A stretch of 64,000 nt of DNA from Vibrio coralliirubri (GCF_024347375.1 NZ_AP025470.1:744001-808000), one strand, 5' to 3'. Counted from the stretch's first letter, positions 1 through 8,968 are shown. Notes: generated from the letters alone by a model not told the origin. Made by a program: numbers and translations.

Positions 1-855
1 CTGCCAACCGATGACCGTATTTCTCCAATTCTTGAGGCGCTTTCTGAGAAAGAAGGTTTCCCTCGTTGTGGTGATATTCGTATCGAAACACCAGATACTA
101 ACGAAGCAAAAGAGCTTTTGAAGTTCTGCCGTAAGTTTACTGTGCCGATGCGTCAAGCAATGCGTGGTAAAGGCCTGATGACAGCGAAAGATAACGCTAA
201 GAAGCCTGTGCTTCATTTATGCTTCATCGCTCCGGGTCACTGTTTTGTTGGTTACTCTTACCCAACGAACAACTCACAGTTCTTTATGGGTATCCCTCGT
301 TTGAAATTCCCATCAGATGCGCCAAGCCGCTCTACATTGAAGCTAGAAGAAGCATTCCACGTATTCATCCCTCGTGATGAGTGGGACGAGCGCCTGGCTC
401 CAGGTATGTGGGGTGTTGATTTAGGTGCGTGTCCAGGTGGTTGGACTTACCAATTGGTTAAGCGCTCGATGTTCGTTCACTGTGTTGATAACGGCATGAT
501 GGCAGACAGCCTAATGGAAACGGGTCAAATTAAGCACCACATGGTGGATGGCTTTAAGTTTGAACCAGACCGTAAGAACGTAACTTGGATTATCTGTGAC
601 ATGGTTGAGAAGCCAGCTCGTGTTGCACACCTTATGGGTGAGTGGATCATCAAAGGCTGGGCGAAAGAAGCACTGTTCAACCTTAAACTGCCTATGAAAG
701 GCCGTTACGATGAAGTACTGCAAGATATCGAGAACCTAAAAGTGTTCCTGATTGAGAACAAAGTGAAGTTCAAGATGCAGGCTAAGCACCTTTACCACGA
801 TCGCGAAGAGATCACGGTCCACATTCAGACCCTTTCAAATATCTCACCGCACTAA
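1..855 (+). CDS. rlmM: 23S rRNA 2'-O-ribose C2498 methyltransferase RlmM (3' part)
   Basis: The reading frame is open from the first base of the window, so this is the C-terminal roughly 285 residues of a protein normally about 360 residues long; the N-terminal THUMP-like part lies outside. The SAM-binding motif [10 protein letters not shown] is visible, followed by the Rossmann methyltransferase fold ([21 protein letters not shown]). RlmM methylates the 2'-O of C2498 in 23S rRNA using S-adenosylmethionine, in the cytoplasm. A TTG at 118 is not a credible start because coding continues upstream of it. A terminator follows directly. Identification is by recognition of the motif and sequence; truncation is only by the window edge. 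Confidence 0.93.
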   Translation: MPTDDRISPILEALSEKEGFPRCGDIRIETPDTNEAKELLKFCRKFTVPMRQAMRGKGLMTAKDNAKKPVLHLCFIAPGHCFVGYSYPTNNSQFFMGIPRLKFPSDAPSRSTLKLEEAFHVFIPRDEWDERLAPGMWGVDLGACPGGWTYQLVKRSMFVHCVDNGMMADSLMETGQIKHHMVDGFKFEPDRKNVTWIICDMVEKPARVAHLMGEWIIKGWAKEALFNLKLPMKGRYDEVLQDIENLKVFLIENKVKFKMQAKHLYHDREEITVHIQTLSNISPH

Positions 856-880
856 TATTTACGTTAGTGTGTCAGTGATA

Positions 881-909
881 AAAAAATGCTCCTTTAAGGG
901 GCATTTTTT
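881..909 (+). terminator. Rho-independent terminator after rlmM
   Basis: A hairpin with arms AAAAATGC/GCATTTTT closes on CCTTTAAGGG and ends in a T run about 25 bases after the rlmM stop codon. The A run on the left side means it could also work on the minus strand. Confidence 0.85.
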
Positions 910-1054
910 GTATCTGAAGTTAGGTAAACGCTGGGTTGAATCTATGGCTATATGTCGCCAGAAGTCGCATTTATTAGTCAGATATTGGTGTTGTTATAAT
1001 CAATACAACTGACATGAACATCGCTAAATTTTCTACATTAGCCGTGATCTGAGA

Positions 1055-1216
1055 TGAAAAAAGCCGTAAGTGAACGAGACTTACGGCTACCTAATTCAGG
1101 GGTGATACGAACAAGGCTTTATTCAATAATTCAGCAGCAAAACGAAGTAAGTTTTACAGCCAGAATATGTTAATCAAATTCTATTTTATTAAAAGTAAGT
1201 GTATGTAAGCAAAGAA
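1055..1216 (-). ncRNA. Candidate Fur-controlled small RNA, divergent from the TonB receptor
   Basis: Seen directly: on the minus strand a 10-bp perfect stem (AGCCGTAAGT, 1062-1071; ACTTACGGCT, 1079-1088) is followed by TTTTTTC, a good intrinsic terminator, but no minus-strand gene precedes it. About 140 bases upstream on that strand lies TTACAC-18 bp-TATCAT (1251-1246 and 1227-1222), a plausible promoter that overlaps the Fur box at 1221-1239. Together these would give an untranslated transcript of about 155-160 nt repressed by Fur. No RyhB core sequence is recognised. Inference only; a decayed gene leaving a terminator is the alternative. Confidence 0.35.
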
Positions 1217-1220
1217 TGTA

Positions 1221-1239
1221 AATGATAAGAATTATCATT
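1221..1239. promoter_or_regulatory. Fur box upstream of the TonB receptor
   Basis: AATGATAAGAATTATCATT is a 19-bp interrupted palindrome with 8-bp arms (AATGATAA/TTATCATT) and closely matches the Fur consensus built from GATAAT hexamers. It sits 58 bases before the receptor ATG. It predicts iron repression of the receptor and possibly of the divergent transcript. Confidence 0.85.
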
Positions 1240-1296
1240 TAAATTGTGTAATATTCACGTTTCTTTGCTCGAACTTATAAAATATAAAAATAGAAT

Positions 1297-3327
1297 ATGA
1301 AACTTAAATCACTATCAGTGGCCGTAACGGTTGCCTTAACTTCATTTACAGCACTTGCTGCCGACGAACAAGAAACCGTAGTGGTTATCGGTTCCGCTCT
1401 TGATCAACTTGTTCAGACTGAAATCAACTCAGACACCCTTGAGAAGAAACAAGCATCAGACATCAAAGATGTTCTGAACACCATGCCGAGTGTGACGGTA
1501 GACGGAAACGCACGTTACTCACGTAAAGTTTATGTACGTGGTATGGAAGATAAATTTGCCGTTGTGACGATCGATGGCGCTCGTCAAGAAGGGCAGCTAT
1601 TCCACCACTCGGGCGATCAAGCGATTGACCCTGCGATGCTTAAGCGTGCTGAAATTGAGCTGGGTGGTAACTCAGCGCTATCGGGCTCTGGTGCGATCAA
1701 CGGCTCATTTAGCTACGAAACCAAAGACCCAAGCGATCTGCTTAAACCGGGTGAAAGTGTTGGTGCTCGAGTAAAAACAAGCTACCAAACGGCTTACGAG
1801 CGTTTCGCAACCAACGTTGCTGTGTACGCAAAAGTGAACGACAAGCTGCAGTTCATGGGTATTGCAAATTACTCAGAAGATGGTGACCTGCATATTCCTG
1901 ATCAAGAAGCGGTAACGTCTAAGCAAGGCGAGCTTAAGTCTGGTTTGGCTAAGGTTGTTTTCATTCCGAATGATGCCAACGAATTTAAATTGACCTTCAA
2001 CCGTTACAACGATGGTGGTAAGCGTCAGCTGTCTGGTGAGAAGGCGGGTGCACTGTATGCTGATGATGAACACAACTACCACTCGCTAAACCGCGATACA
2101 GTAACTTTGCAACATGAGTACGATGCGGGCAGTGACTTGGTGCATCTGAAAACCAATGTTTACTACAACCGCCAGTACATGGAGCGCGATGCGCTTGTTG
2201 ATACGGCGTGGGACAAAGACGCGAACGGCAACTGGATCAAAGATGGCACGATTGCTATCCCAGACCGTGAATACAACGTGACGACCATCGGTGGTGATAT
2301 TCGTAATATCTCTTGGGTTGGTCAGCATGAATTGACCTACGGTCTGGATGGTTACAAGGCTGAACAATGGATTGACGCTGGCGATGGTGTGTACCAAAGT
2401 GGTTCGCAACAAGGTCAAACTAAGAAGTACGGCATGGACGGCGGCACTGTGACAGCTTACGGTCTTTACATACAAGACATGTACGAGTTCAGCGATTTCC
2501 GCTTAACGAGCGGTTTGCGTTACGACGTTCATAAACTTGGTGGTGTTTACGATGGTGATTTTGATCAGCTGTCTCCAAAGTTCAAGGGTGAATACCAAAC
2601 CACGGATAACCTAAAACTTCGTGTGGGCTATGGGCGTTTGTTTAAGGGTGCATCATTACCTGAAGCGTTAACGATGAAAGCTGCACCTGATGTTAACCAG
2701 TCTGATACTAAAGCGATGACGGGTAACAACTACGAAGCGGGTTTTGATTACGAGCTGACACGTCTGCTTGCTGCTGATTACGCTATCCTAGGTTTTACGG
2801 CTTACACCTACAATCTTGATAATCAGATGCATCCAACTAAGAACAACTCAACATTAGCAAACCAATATGATGTTGAAGTGTGGGGTGTTGAAACCGTATT
2901 GAGCTATGAGCTAGATGCGTTAAGTGTTTACGCTAACCACTCATACTCTGATGGTGACCAGAAAGACCTAGAGAATGGCAAGACGAGCCACATGAGCAAA
3001 ACAGGTATTCACAACTTCAAAGCGGGCTTTAACTACAGCCTAAACAGCGAGTTTGTGTTTGGTTGGGATTCACGCTTTGTACCGGGTAATGACTACATGG
3101 ACGAAGATGGTGAACAGGTTAAACGTGCTGGTTTCGCAACGCATAACATTTGGGCGGCTTACACTCCAACGTTTGCTAAAGATCTAGAAGTAAACCTTGG
3201 CGTCGACAATCTGCTTGATAAGAAGTACGCAGAGCATACTGGCTTTGGTATCTCTTGGGGCTCAGATAAGTACACTAGCTACGAAGCGGGTCGTAACTTC
3301 AAAGCGTCTATCGCTTATAACTTCTAA
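1297..3327 (+). CDS. TonB-dependent outer-membrane receptor, iron-regulated
   Basis: A 676-residue receptor with a signal peptide (cleavage near ALA-ADEQ, residues 20-22), a TonB box-like ETVVV just after it, a plug domain (residues about 35-155, with VYVRGMEDKFAVVTIDGARQ and SALSGSGAING) and a 22-strand type barrel ending in aromatic F (IAYNF). Such receptors import iron-siderophore or haem complexes using TonB-ExbBD energy. The haem-receptor FRAP/NPNL signature is not clearly present (LFKGASLPEAL occupies that place), so the substrate is unresolved. The Fur box upstream supports iron acquisition. No good ribosome binding site precedes the ATG. Its terminator is interrupted by the downstream IS element. 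Confidence 0.88.
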   Translation: MKLKSLSVAVTVALTSFTALAADEQETVVVIGSALDQLVQTEINSDTLEKKQASDIKDVLNTMPSVTVDGNARYSRKVYVRGMEDKFAVVTIDGARQEGQLFHHSGDQAIDPAMLKRAEIELGGNSALSGSGAINGSFSYETKDPSDLLKPGESVGARVKTSYQTAYERFATNVAVYAKVNDKLQFMGIANYSEDGDLHIPDQEAVTSKQGELKSGLAKVVFIPNDANEFKLTFNRYNDGGKRQLSGEKAGALYADDEHNYHSLNRDTVTLQHEYDAGSDLVHLKTNVYYNRQYMERDALVDTAWDKDANGNWIKDGTIAIPDREYNVTTIGGDIRNISWVGQHELTYGLDGYKAEQWIDAGDGVYQSGSQQGQTKKYGMDGGTVTAYGLYIQDMYEFSDFRLTSGLRYDVHKLGGVYDGDFDQLSPKFKGEYQTTDNLKLRVGYGRLFKGASLPEALTMKAAPDVNQSDTKAMTGNNYEAGFDYELTRLLAADYAILGFTAYTYNLDNQMHPTKNNSTLANQYDVEVWGVETVLSYELDALSVYANHSYSDGDQKDLENGKTSHMSKTGIHNFKAGFNYSLNSEFVFGWDSRFVPGNDYMDEDGEQVKRAGFATHNIWAAYTPTFAKDLEVNLGVDNLLDKKYAEHTGFGISWGSDKYTSYEAGRNFKASIAYNF

Positions 3328-3412
3328 TCATCCGACTGAATCCGCTTAGGCGGCAGCCGTAAATAACAAAAAGCCTTAGTGTGAAGTGACCCCGTAAAGT
3401 TGGACATTTCTG

Positions 3413-4198
3413 TTAAGCGGCTTTCAAGGCCTGAGTTCGATATTCTATCGGAGTCAGGCCTTTTAGTTTCACTTTTATACGTTTGGTATTGTAGTACTCG
3501 ATGTATTCTTTAATCTGCTCTATCAGAGCATCTGCATCTTCAAAGCTTTGGTTGTGATACATCTCGGTTTTGAGTAAAGCAAAAAAGTTTTCAGCAACAG
3601 CATTATCCAAGCAGTTACCTTTTCTCGACATGCTTTGCGTTAACCCACTCTCCGCTACCTTTTTCTGATACTGTCGATGGCGATATTGCCAACCTTGATC
3701 GCTATGTATAATTGGCTTTGAGTTGGGTTTAAGCGTTGATATAGCTTCCGTCAGCATATCTGTGACAAGCGGCAAGCAGGCATTTTTGGCCACTCTATAA
3801 GCAACCACCTCCTGAGTAAACAAGTCGACAACGGGAGATAAGTATACTTTCTGCTCTTTGACTTTGAACTCCGTGACATCAGTTACCCACTTTTCATCGG
3901 GTTGAGTCGCACTAAAATCTCTTTCAAGAACGTTGGGAGCAGCTTTTCCTGACTCTCCTCGGTATGAACGATACTTTTTAATCCTGACCGTCGATTTAAG
4001 GTTGAGCTGAGCCATAAGCCTTTGAACCGTTTTGTGATTAAGCACGAACCCCTGATTCTTTAGTTCCAAGTGAATACGGCGGTAGCCGTATCGCCCCTTA
4101 TGTTCATGATAAATTGACTTTATCAACCGCAGCTCACGTTCGTAGCTATTTTGGCGCTTGCTCGTTTGAGCCTGATAATAAAAGACACTTTTTGCCAA
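3413..4198 (-). CDS. IS3-family transposase OrfB (catalytic domain)
   Basis: Integrase-like DDE transposase: VTDVTEF carries the first Asp, IIHSDQGWQY the second, and DNAVAENFFALLKTE the Glu. The N-terminal part has the HTH_21-type GRYGYRRIHLEL segment. The coordinates run from a TTG. The frame is actually open further upstream through KEKAVIALTLKGKYPLKHLL, continuing from the A8 run inside orfA, so the natural product is very probably an OrfAB fusion made by -1 frameshifting. It cuts and joins DNA ends during transposition of the element. Confidence 0.9.
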   Translation of the reverse strand: MAKSVFYYQAQTSKRQNSYERELRLIKSIYHEHKGRYGYRRIHLELKNQGFVLNHKTVQRLMAQLNLKSTVRIKKYRSYRGESGKAAPNVLERDFSATQPDEKWVTDVTEFKVKEQKVYLSPVVDLFTQEVVAYRVAKNACLPLVTDMLTEAISTLKPNSKPIIHSDQGWQYRHRQYQKKVAESGLTQSMSRKGNCLDNAVAENFFALLKTEMYHNQSFEDADALIEQIKEYIEYYNTKRIKVKLKGLTPIEYRTQALKAA

Positions 4199-4251
4199 CT
4201 GTAGAGTGTGCAGTAAGTGCTTTAATGGGTACTTGCCTTTAAGAGTTAGAG

Positions 4252-4761
4252 CTATGACCGCTTTTTCTTTGTTCGACGGTTTTTTTTCTGCTCCAACTCT
4301 TCCAACTTTTTTAGAACGGCATTCTCGGTTCGTAAGTAGACCAACTCCTCTTTTAGCTCCTCAAGTGTCATTTCATTATCAGGCTTAGTGGTACGTTGAG
4401 GTTGCTGTTTCATTGAGGGTCTTCCTTTCTGGCGCATTTCGAGCCCCTTGATACCGAGCTCATTAAATCGTTTAAGCCAGACAGAGAGTATTCCAGGGGA
4501 TGAGAGGTTTAATACAGCGCTAGTGTGCGTGAGAGACCATTCATTCGTCCACATTAAATTCAATGCTTTTCGTTTTGTTTGAGCAGTCGCGGCATGATTA
4601 GTTGGTAAAAATGAATCAGTACCATGGATGGCAAAGACTTGAGCCCAATACCGTATCTGCCTTGAAGAAATTGAATATTGTTTTGCTAAGTAGAGAGATG
4701 ACGTGCCATCTAAGTATTGCTTAGCAATGATACATTTTAGCTCTCGGCTATATTTGGACAT
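4252..4761 (-). CDS. IS3-family transposase OrfA (DNA-binding)
   Basis: 169 residues with two helix-turn-helix segments (residues about 1-60 and 70-115; YSRELKCIIAKQYLDGTSS and LSSPGILSVWLKRFNELG) and a C-terminal leucine-zipper-like stretch (LEELKEELVYLRTENAVLKKLEEL). It recognises the inverted repeats of the element and supplies the N-terminal part of OrfAB. Near its 3' end is an A8 run (minus strand, 4287-4280), the likely -1 slippage site into orfB. The start ATG lies just inside the right inverted repeat and its hairpin. Confidence 0.9.
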   Translation of the reverse strand: MSKYSRELKCIIAKQYLDGTSSLYLAKQYSISSRQIRYWAQVFAIHGTDSFLPTNHAATAQTKRKALNLMWTNEWSLTHTSAVLNLSSPGILSVWLKRFNELGIKGLEMRQKGRPSMKQQPQRTTKPDNEMTLEELKEELVYLRTENAVLKKLEELEQKKNRRTKKKRS

Positions 4762-4766
4762 AAAAA

Positions 4767-4801
4767 GACCCCCAATAATTGGTGTCCAACTATTGGGGGT
4801 C
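4767..4801 (-). other. Hairpin at the upstream end of the IS
   Basis: GACCCCCAATA (4767-4777) and TATTGGGGGTC (4791-4801) are perfect 11-bp complementary arms with a 13-base loop, located between the right IS end and the orfA start codon. The outer arm is part of the terminal inverted repeat. In a transcript entering from outside, this would fold and could hide the orfA start, a known way for insertion sequences to avoid activation by read-through. Function inferred. Confidence 0.55.
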
Positions 4802-4860
4802 AGTTCAGTGTGAACTAAGGCTTTTCTGCTTCAGAAGCTTTGTGTATCGAGAGTAGGGCT

Positions 4861-5634
4861 CTAAGAGTTTGCTTCGTAGCGAATATCTTGCAGATTGAAC
4901 CCTAAATCAATGTCTGTTTTGAGTGCCGATACTTGTTTACATACACGAGCGGATTCTATGTGTTCGTCGAACTTCTTACGATATTTTTTCGGTAGATCTT
5001 CTGCTTGATAGGCCGCTTCAATATCTGGGTATGTGGTTAATATCTCTTTGGCTGCCTTTGGTCCGACACCTGGAATCCCCGGTACTTGACTAGAGCTTAC
5101 GCCCGTTAATCCCCAGTAATCCGCCAGTTGTTCAGGTTTTACGCCAAACTCAGCTTCGATAAAGGGTTTGTCTAACCAACGGTGCTGGAAGTAATCTCGG
5201 ATCTGCAGAGTGGGTGATAGCAGCTGGCAATACCCTTTGTCTGTCGAGATGATGGTGACCGTTTCTCCGTGGTCTGCCACTTTCTTTGCCAGTGTTGCGA
5301 CTAGATCGTCCGCTTCATCGCCATCAGACAGCAGTGAATCAATGCCTAACTCCCACCAAGCTTGTTGAATCGCATCAAGGCCTTTCATCAGTGGCTCTGG
5401 CATCGGTTTACGGTTCTGCTTATAAGCAGGGAGCACATCTGCGCGCCAGCCACGGTCTTGTAAATGGTGATCAAATACCGCGATGATGTGGGTGGGCTTT
5501 GATTCATTCAGAATCTTATTGAGAGTGCGAGTAGTGGTGGTGATGGTTCTTGCTATATCGGTTGGATCCGGCTGAACAGAGTGCACGCGTCGGATGAGGT
5601 TTAAGGCATCGATAATAACAAGATGGATAGACAT
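4861..5634 (-). CDS. xni: Flap endonuclease Xni (ExoIX)
   Basis: 257 residues, the usual length for Xni, resembling the 5'-3' exonuclease domain of DNA polymerase I. Metal-binding acidic residues are seen in IDALNLI, FDHHLQDRGWR, DGDEADDLVA and STDKGYCQLL. The helix-hairpin-helix GIPGVGPKAAKEIL follows at about residues 180-195. It acts on flap or 5' single-stranded structures in DNA processing. Some acidic residues are normally missing in Xni relative to Pol I. It is a single gene between the IS element and ppnN. Confidence 0.9.
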   Translation of the reverse strand: MSIHLVIIDALNLIRRVHSVQPDPTDIARTITTTTRTLNKILNESKPTHIIAVFDHHLQDRGWRADVLPAYKQNRKPMPEPLMKGLDAIQQAWWELGIDSLLSDGDEADDLVATLAKKVADHGETVTIISTDKGYCQLLSPTLQIRDYFQHRWLDKPFIEAEFGVKPEQLADYWGLTGVSSSQVPGIPGVGPKAAKEILTTYPDIEAAYQAEDLPKKYRKKFDEHIESARVCKQVSALKTDIDLGFNLQDIRYEANS

Positions 5635-5656
5635 AAGTTTCCACTAAATAGGCAAT

Positions 5657-5679
5657 AAAAAAGGGGCTGCTAGCCCCTT
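5657..5679 (-). terminator. Terminator after ppnN
   Basis: On the minus strand AAGGGGCT, a 3-base loop and AGCCCCTT are followed by TTTTATT. It lies between the ppnN stop and the xni start and so separates the two transcripts. Confidence 0.7.
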
Positions 5680-5794
5680 ATAGTAACGTATCACTTGGTG
5701 AGTTGGAACGTTAGCGACGTAAACGTCATAACCTGATTAACTTTATGCCTACCAATTGGTTATCACTCACTTAGTTACTCGTTAATGAGTGTAC

Positions 5795-7159
5795 CTATTC
5801 GCTCGGTGCGATTTTATAGCAAGGCACGTAGTCGGTACCTCCCGGTAGCTTCATTCGATGTTGCTCAACAAAGTCATTCAGCAGTTGGTCCATCTTGGTC
5901 ATTAGCTCTTTGTCGCCATCAATTAGGAATGGGCCGTGTTTCTCTATCTCTAGAATACCCTCAGCTTTGACGTTACCTGCGACAATACCAGAAAACGCTT
6001 TGCGTAAATTAGCGGCTAGGCTCTCGGTTTTTTGGTCCATATGAAGATCAAGCGCCGCCATAGATTCGTGTGTTGGGTCGAATGGCAGTTGGAACTCAGG
6101 TTCAATATGCAGTGACCAGTTGTAGCTGTAGGCATCACCGGTTTCTTTACGATGAGAGCGCACATCTGGCATCGCTTGTTTCATGATTTTCGCAGCGCGT
6201 GCTGGGTCATCAATCACGATCTCGTAATGTTTCTGAGCATCAGGCCCTAGAGTTTCACCAATGAACTTATCGATTGAGCGGAAGTAAGCCTCACTCTCTT
6301 TCGAACCAGTTAGGACAATCGGCATTGGCTGCTCAGCGTTATTCGGGTGCATCATTATCCCTAAAATGTACAGCAGCTCTTCCGCCGTGCCGGGGCCGCC
6401 TGGGAAAATGATGATGCCATGCGCCATACGAACAAACGCCTCAAGACGCTTCTCAATATCTGGCATGATCACCAGTTCGTTCACGATTGGGTTTGGTGGC
6501 TCAGCCGCAATGATCGAAGGCTCGGTAAGCCCCAAATAACGATGATCGGTGTAACGCTGCTTCGCGTGACCAATGGCTGCCCCTTTCATTGGGCCTTCCA
6601 TTGCACCCGGTCCACAACCCGTACAGATATTCAGTTCACGCAGGCCGAGCTCATTACCGACTTCACGAGTGTACTGGTACTCGCTGGCATTAATAGAATG
6701 ACCACCCCAACATACAATCAGGTTAGGCTCGATGCCCGGCGTCAGCGCTCCTGCATTTCTCAAGATACCAAACACAAGGTTGGTAATGTGAGTGGCATTA
6801 GTCAGGTTGAGCCTTTGGTTATCGGCTAAATGCATGTTGACGTAAACAATGTCACGCAACACTGAGAATAGGTGTTCTTGAATACCCTTGATGATTTCAC
6901 CATCGACAAAGGCATGCTCTGGTGGGTTGCTTAGTTCGAGCTTAATACCACGCTCACGGCGCACGACTTCGACATCGAACGACAGATATTTGTCGAGCAA
7001 CTCTTTGGAGTTGTCTGTATGGCTCCCCGAGTTCAGGACCGCTAACGTACAGTTACGATACAGTTGGTACAGATCACTAGACGCGGTTTTCTTAAGACGC
7101 TCAACCTCAAGTTGAGAGAGTAAATCCATGCTACCGGCAGGGCTGATATGAGTGATCAT
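5795..7159 (-). CDS. ppnN: Pyrimidine/purine nucleotide 5'-monophosphate nucleosidase PpnN
   Basis: PpnN (YgdH) hydrolyses nucleoside monophosphates to base plus ribose-5-phosphate and in E. coli is controlled by (p)ppGpp. The LOG-type nucleotide-binding motif GGHS, then [12 protein letters not shown], and the catalytic-region motif [14 protein letters not shown] are present. The start at 7159 ([10 protein letters not shown]) is preferred over an upstream in-frame codon at 7225 because AAGGAGG sits seven bases before it, giving 454 residues, the length known in E. coli. Monocistronic, with a terminator downstream. Identification is by sequence recognition; nothing unusual is seen. Confidence 0.93.
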   Translation of the reverse strand: MITHISPAGSMDLLSQLEVERLKKTASSDLYQLYRNCTLAVLNSGSHTDNSKELLDKYLSFDVEVVRRERGIKLELSNPPEHAFVDGEIIKGIQEHLFSVLRDIVYVNMHLADNQRLNLTNATHITNLVFGILRNAGALTPGIEPNLIVCWGGHSINASEYQYTREVGNELGLRELNICTGCGPGAMEGPMKGAAIGHAKQRYTDHRYLGLTEPSIIAAEPPNPIVNELVIMPDIEKRLEAFVRMAHGIIIFPGGPGTAEELLYILGIMMHPNNAEQPMPIVLTGSKESEAYFRSIDKFIGETLGPDAQKHYEIVIDDPARAAKIMKQAMPDVRSHRKETGDAYSYNWSLHIEPEFQLPFDPTHESMAALDLHMDQKTESLAANLRKAFSGIVAGNVKAEGILEIEKHGPFLIDGDKELMTKMDQLLNDFVEQHRMKLPGGTDYVPCYKIAPSE

Positions 7160-7402
7160 AGTGCCTCCTTGTTGAAAAGAGCAGGGGACGTTGAAGTGAC
7201 CCTCTGGCTCGAGAGTGAGAAGCAAACGTTGAAAGTGTTTGGTTAAAGGTAGGAGAGAGTTAACCAGACGAAACGGATACGACAGCGTTGCTTGCCAAGA
7301 ATGCTTGTTAAGCGAATGTTAATCATTAGCTTAGCAAACATTGAGGGAAATGGTATGTGATAAGTATTTGAAAAAATGAAATAAATTAAATCTAGGGCTG
7401 GC

Positions 7403-8968
7403 CTAGTGCCAAACAAGTTGGTTGTTACCGCGTTGTTTTGCTTTATTTAGCGTTGTATTGAGTCGCTCTAACACTTCTTCCGGTGTATCTGACTCTTTAA
7501 ACTGAGTACTTGCCGCGCATAAAGTAATAGTGATTTGTTGGTCACGGAACTTAAAGGGTAAGCGGCTTACTTGAGTTTGAATGTTTTGAATCACCTGATG
7601 GCAATATTCATCGGTTTGCTCTGGTAGTAATAAGACAAACTCTTCACCTGAAAAACGAGCCACAGTATCGGTGGTGCCTGCTTCTTTGGTGATGGTTCTT
7701 GCGATGATCTTGAGTGCTTTGTCGCCCGCGGTATAACCAAAGCTATCGTTAATTGCTTTGAAGTTGTCGATGTCGAGGAGTACTACGCGTAGCGAGTGTT
7801 GCGCGCGGATCCAGCGGCGATACTCAAGCTCTAAGCGATCAGTAAAGGCAGTGCGATTGTAAACCTTGGTTAGAGGATCAAGCAGCATACGCTGAGCCTG
7901 ATCTTCCAAGCGCTTACGGTAATCTTGGGTCACTTCATACAGTGAATCTAACTGAGTCTTTCCGTAACTCATTCTCTCTATCAGAGCTTGTTCTTTCTGC
8001 TCCGCGTGGTTCAGTCTTTCCGAAAGAGAGGCGATTTCACTGAGTAGCGGATTAATCGACAGCTTTAAACTATCAATATCTTTTGCTTTATCTACTGAGC
8101 TTTGGCTTCTAGTGACAAGTTCATTTAACTCAGAGTTCAGACCTTGGCGGTGCTCAAAGTAGCTCTGGCTCTGGTCGGCATTTTGATCTGCCGTTTTGAT
8201 GCTGGATGCCAGAGAAGCATTAAGCTGATCGATGAATTGTTCAGACTTCTTACGTTCTAGGTTGGTGCCTTCTATAACCAGTTTGAGTATCTGAAGTGTT
8301 AGCTCAAGTAGGTTTTGTGTAGAAACACCAAGCAGCAGTTTTGCTCGAATATCGGTAAGCAGATCACCCGATTCACCCTCGAAGTCGAGTTCAGTGATCA
8401 GATGTTGTAGTTCGTTTGATAGGTCGGAAAGGAGCTCTTGTTCCGGAGAGTGCGCAGCGTCAGCAAAATGGGTGCGTGAGTTATTCGCCATAATCTTTAT
8501 GGCACGCTCATAAATACCGAGAAGTTTCATGGCATGGTCGACTTTCTGACTGCCATTGCATTCGGAGAAGCTAAGTAAGTTTCGTAGGTCGCGTTTGAGC
8601 TGTGCTGGAAGGCCAGTTATGCGCTGCAGCGTTTCCCCACTGTGCTTAATGCTATCGTCCAGATATCCGTTCTGTTTATCCATAGCCAACGTTTTCTGCT
8701 TAAGCATCCTTTCTAATACTGCCAGCTTTGGGATCATCGAGCTAATGTCTTTTTGCTTTTCTAGCTCTTCCCTAAGGGCAATGAGGTTTTCATCTAAATG
8801 GCTGTTACTGCCAACACATGCATCACTTAAAGACGTGACGATACGCTTTAGAACTTTCTGTTCTCTAATAAACTTGAACGAGGTGTCTCTTTGCGTCAAA
8901 CGGACCTGCTCCAACTGAGATTTCAGCTGGTGGAGTTGCGCCTGAATGTCTTTTTCAAGAATGCCCAT
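7403..8968 (-). CDS. GGDEF-domain protein with long coiled-coil N-terminus, SGEEF site
   Basis: 521 residues and no membrane segment. Residues 1-350 are helical, rich in Q/E/L/K, with coiled-coil stretches. Residues about 360-520 form a GGDEF domain (LLDPLTKVYNRTAF, VVLLDIDNFKAINDSFGY, GDKALKIIA). The active-site loop is SGEEF (440-444) instead of GGDEF/GGEEF, and the inhibitory RxxD site is replaced by GTTD. The DNFKAIND metal motif is intact, so diguanylate cyclase activity is possible but uncertain. The ppnN-neighbour position resembles the Vibrio cholerae cdgG locus (recalled, not checked). It lies downstream of the TPR gene on the same strand, with a gap of about 120 bases. Confidence 0.85.
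   Translation of the reverse strand: MGILEKDIQAQLHQLKSQLEQVRLTQRDTSFKFIREQKVLKRIVTSLSDACVGSNSHLDENLIALREELEKQKDISSMIPKLAVLERMLKQKTLAMDKQNGYLDDSIKHSGETLQRITGLPAQLKRDLRNLLSFSECNGSQKVDHAMKLLGIYERAIKIMANNSRTHFADAAHSPEQELLSDLSNELQHLITELDFEGESGDLLTDIRAKLLLGVSTQNLLELTLQILKLVIEGTNLERKKSEQFIDQLNASLASSIKTADQNADQSQSYFEHRQGLNSELNELVTRSQSSVDKAKDIDSLKLSINPLLSEIASLSERLNHAEQKEQALIERMSYGKTQLDSLYEVTQDYRKRLEDQAQRMLLDPLTKVYNRTAFTDRLELEYRRWIRAQHSLRVVLLDIDNFKAINDSFGYTAGDKALKIIARTITKEAGTTDTVARFSGEEFVLLLPEQTDEYCHQVIQNIQTQVSRLPFKFRDQQITITLCAASTQFKESDTPEEVLERLNTTLNKAKQRGNNQLVWH

Larger units (their letters stand above)
3387..4802 (-). mobile_element. IS3-family insertion sequence (IS150-like group)
   Basis: About 1.42 kb, containing orfA and orfB of an IS3-type transposase. 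Terminal inverted repeats are visible: TGACCCCGTAAAGTTGGACA at the left (3387 on) and, on the complementary strand of the right end, TGACCCCCAATAGTTGGACA. The ends are TGA...TCA as expected for this family. A 3-5 bp target duplication directly abutting the ends is not seen. Both reading frames are open and the frameshift window is intact, so the copy may be active. Confidence 0.9.
3369..4825. terminator. Terminator hairpin split by the IS element
   Basis: AAAAGCCTTAGT (3369-3380) and its exact complement ACTAAGGCTTTT (4814-4825) lie on either side of the insertion sequence. Joined, they make a 12-bp stem with a GTGA loop, A run before and T run after: a bidirectional terminator between the TonB receptor and xni. 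An 8-bp repeat AGTGTGAA occurs on both sides (3378-3385; 4807-4814), a few bases away from the element ends. The pre-insertion state is inferred. Confidence 0.65.

Noticed and set aside
1055..1216. RyhB as identity of the divergent Fur-box transcript
   Set aside because: The conserved RyhB core region as I know it (GCTCACATTGC-type) is not visible, so only an unnamed candidate RNA is reported.
2086..2475. 129-codon minus-strand reading frame inside the TonB receptor gene
   Set aside because: It lies fully opposite a well-supported gene, has no ribosome site and resembles no protein family.
6419..6829. 136-codon plus-strand reading frame opposite ppnN
   Set aside because: Shadow of the ppnN coding strand; no start site signals and no recognisable protein features.
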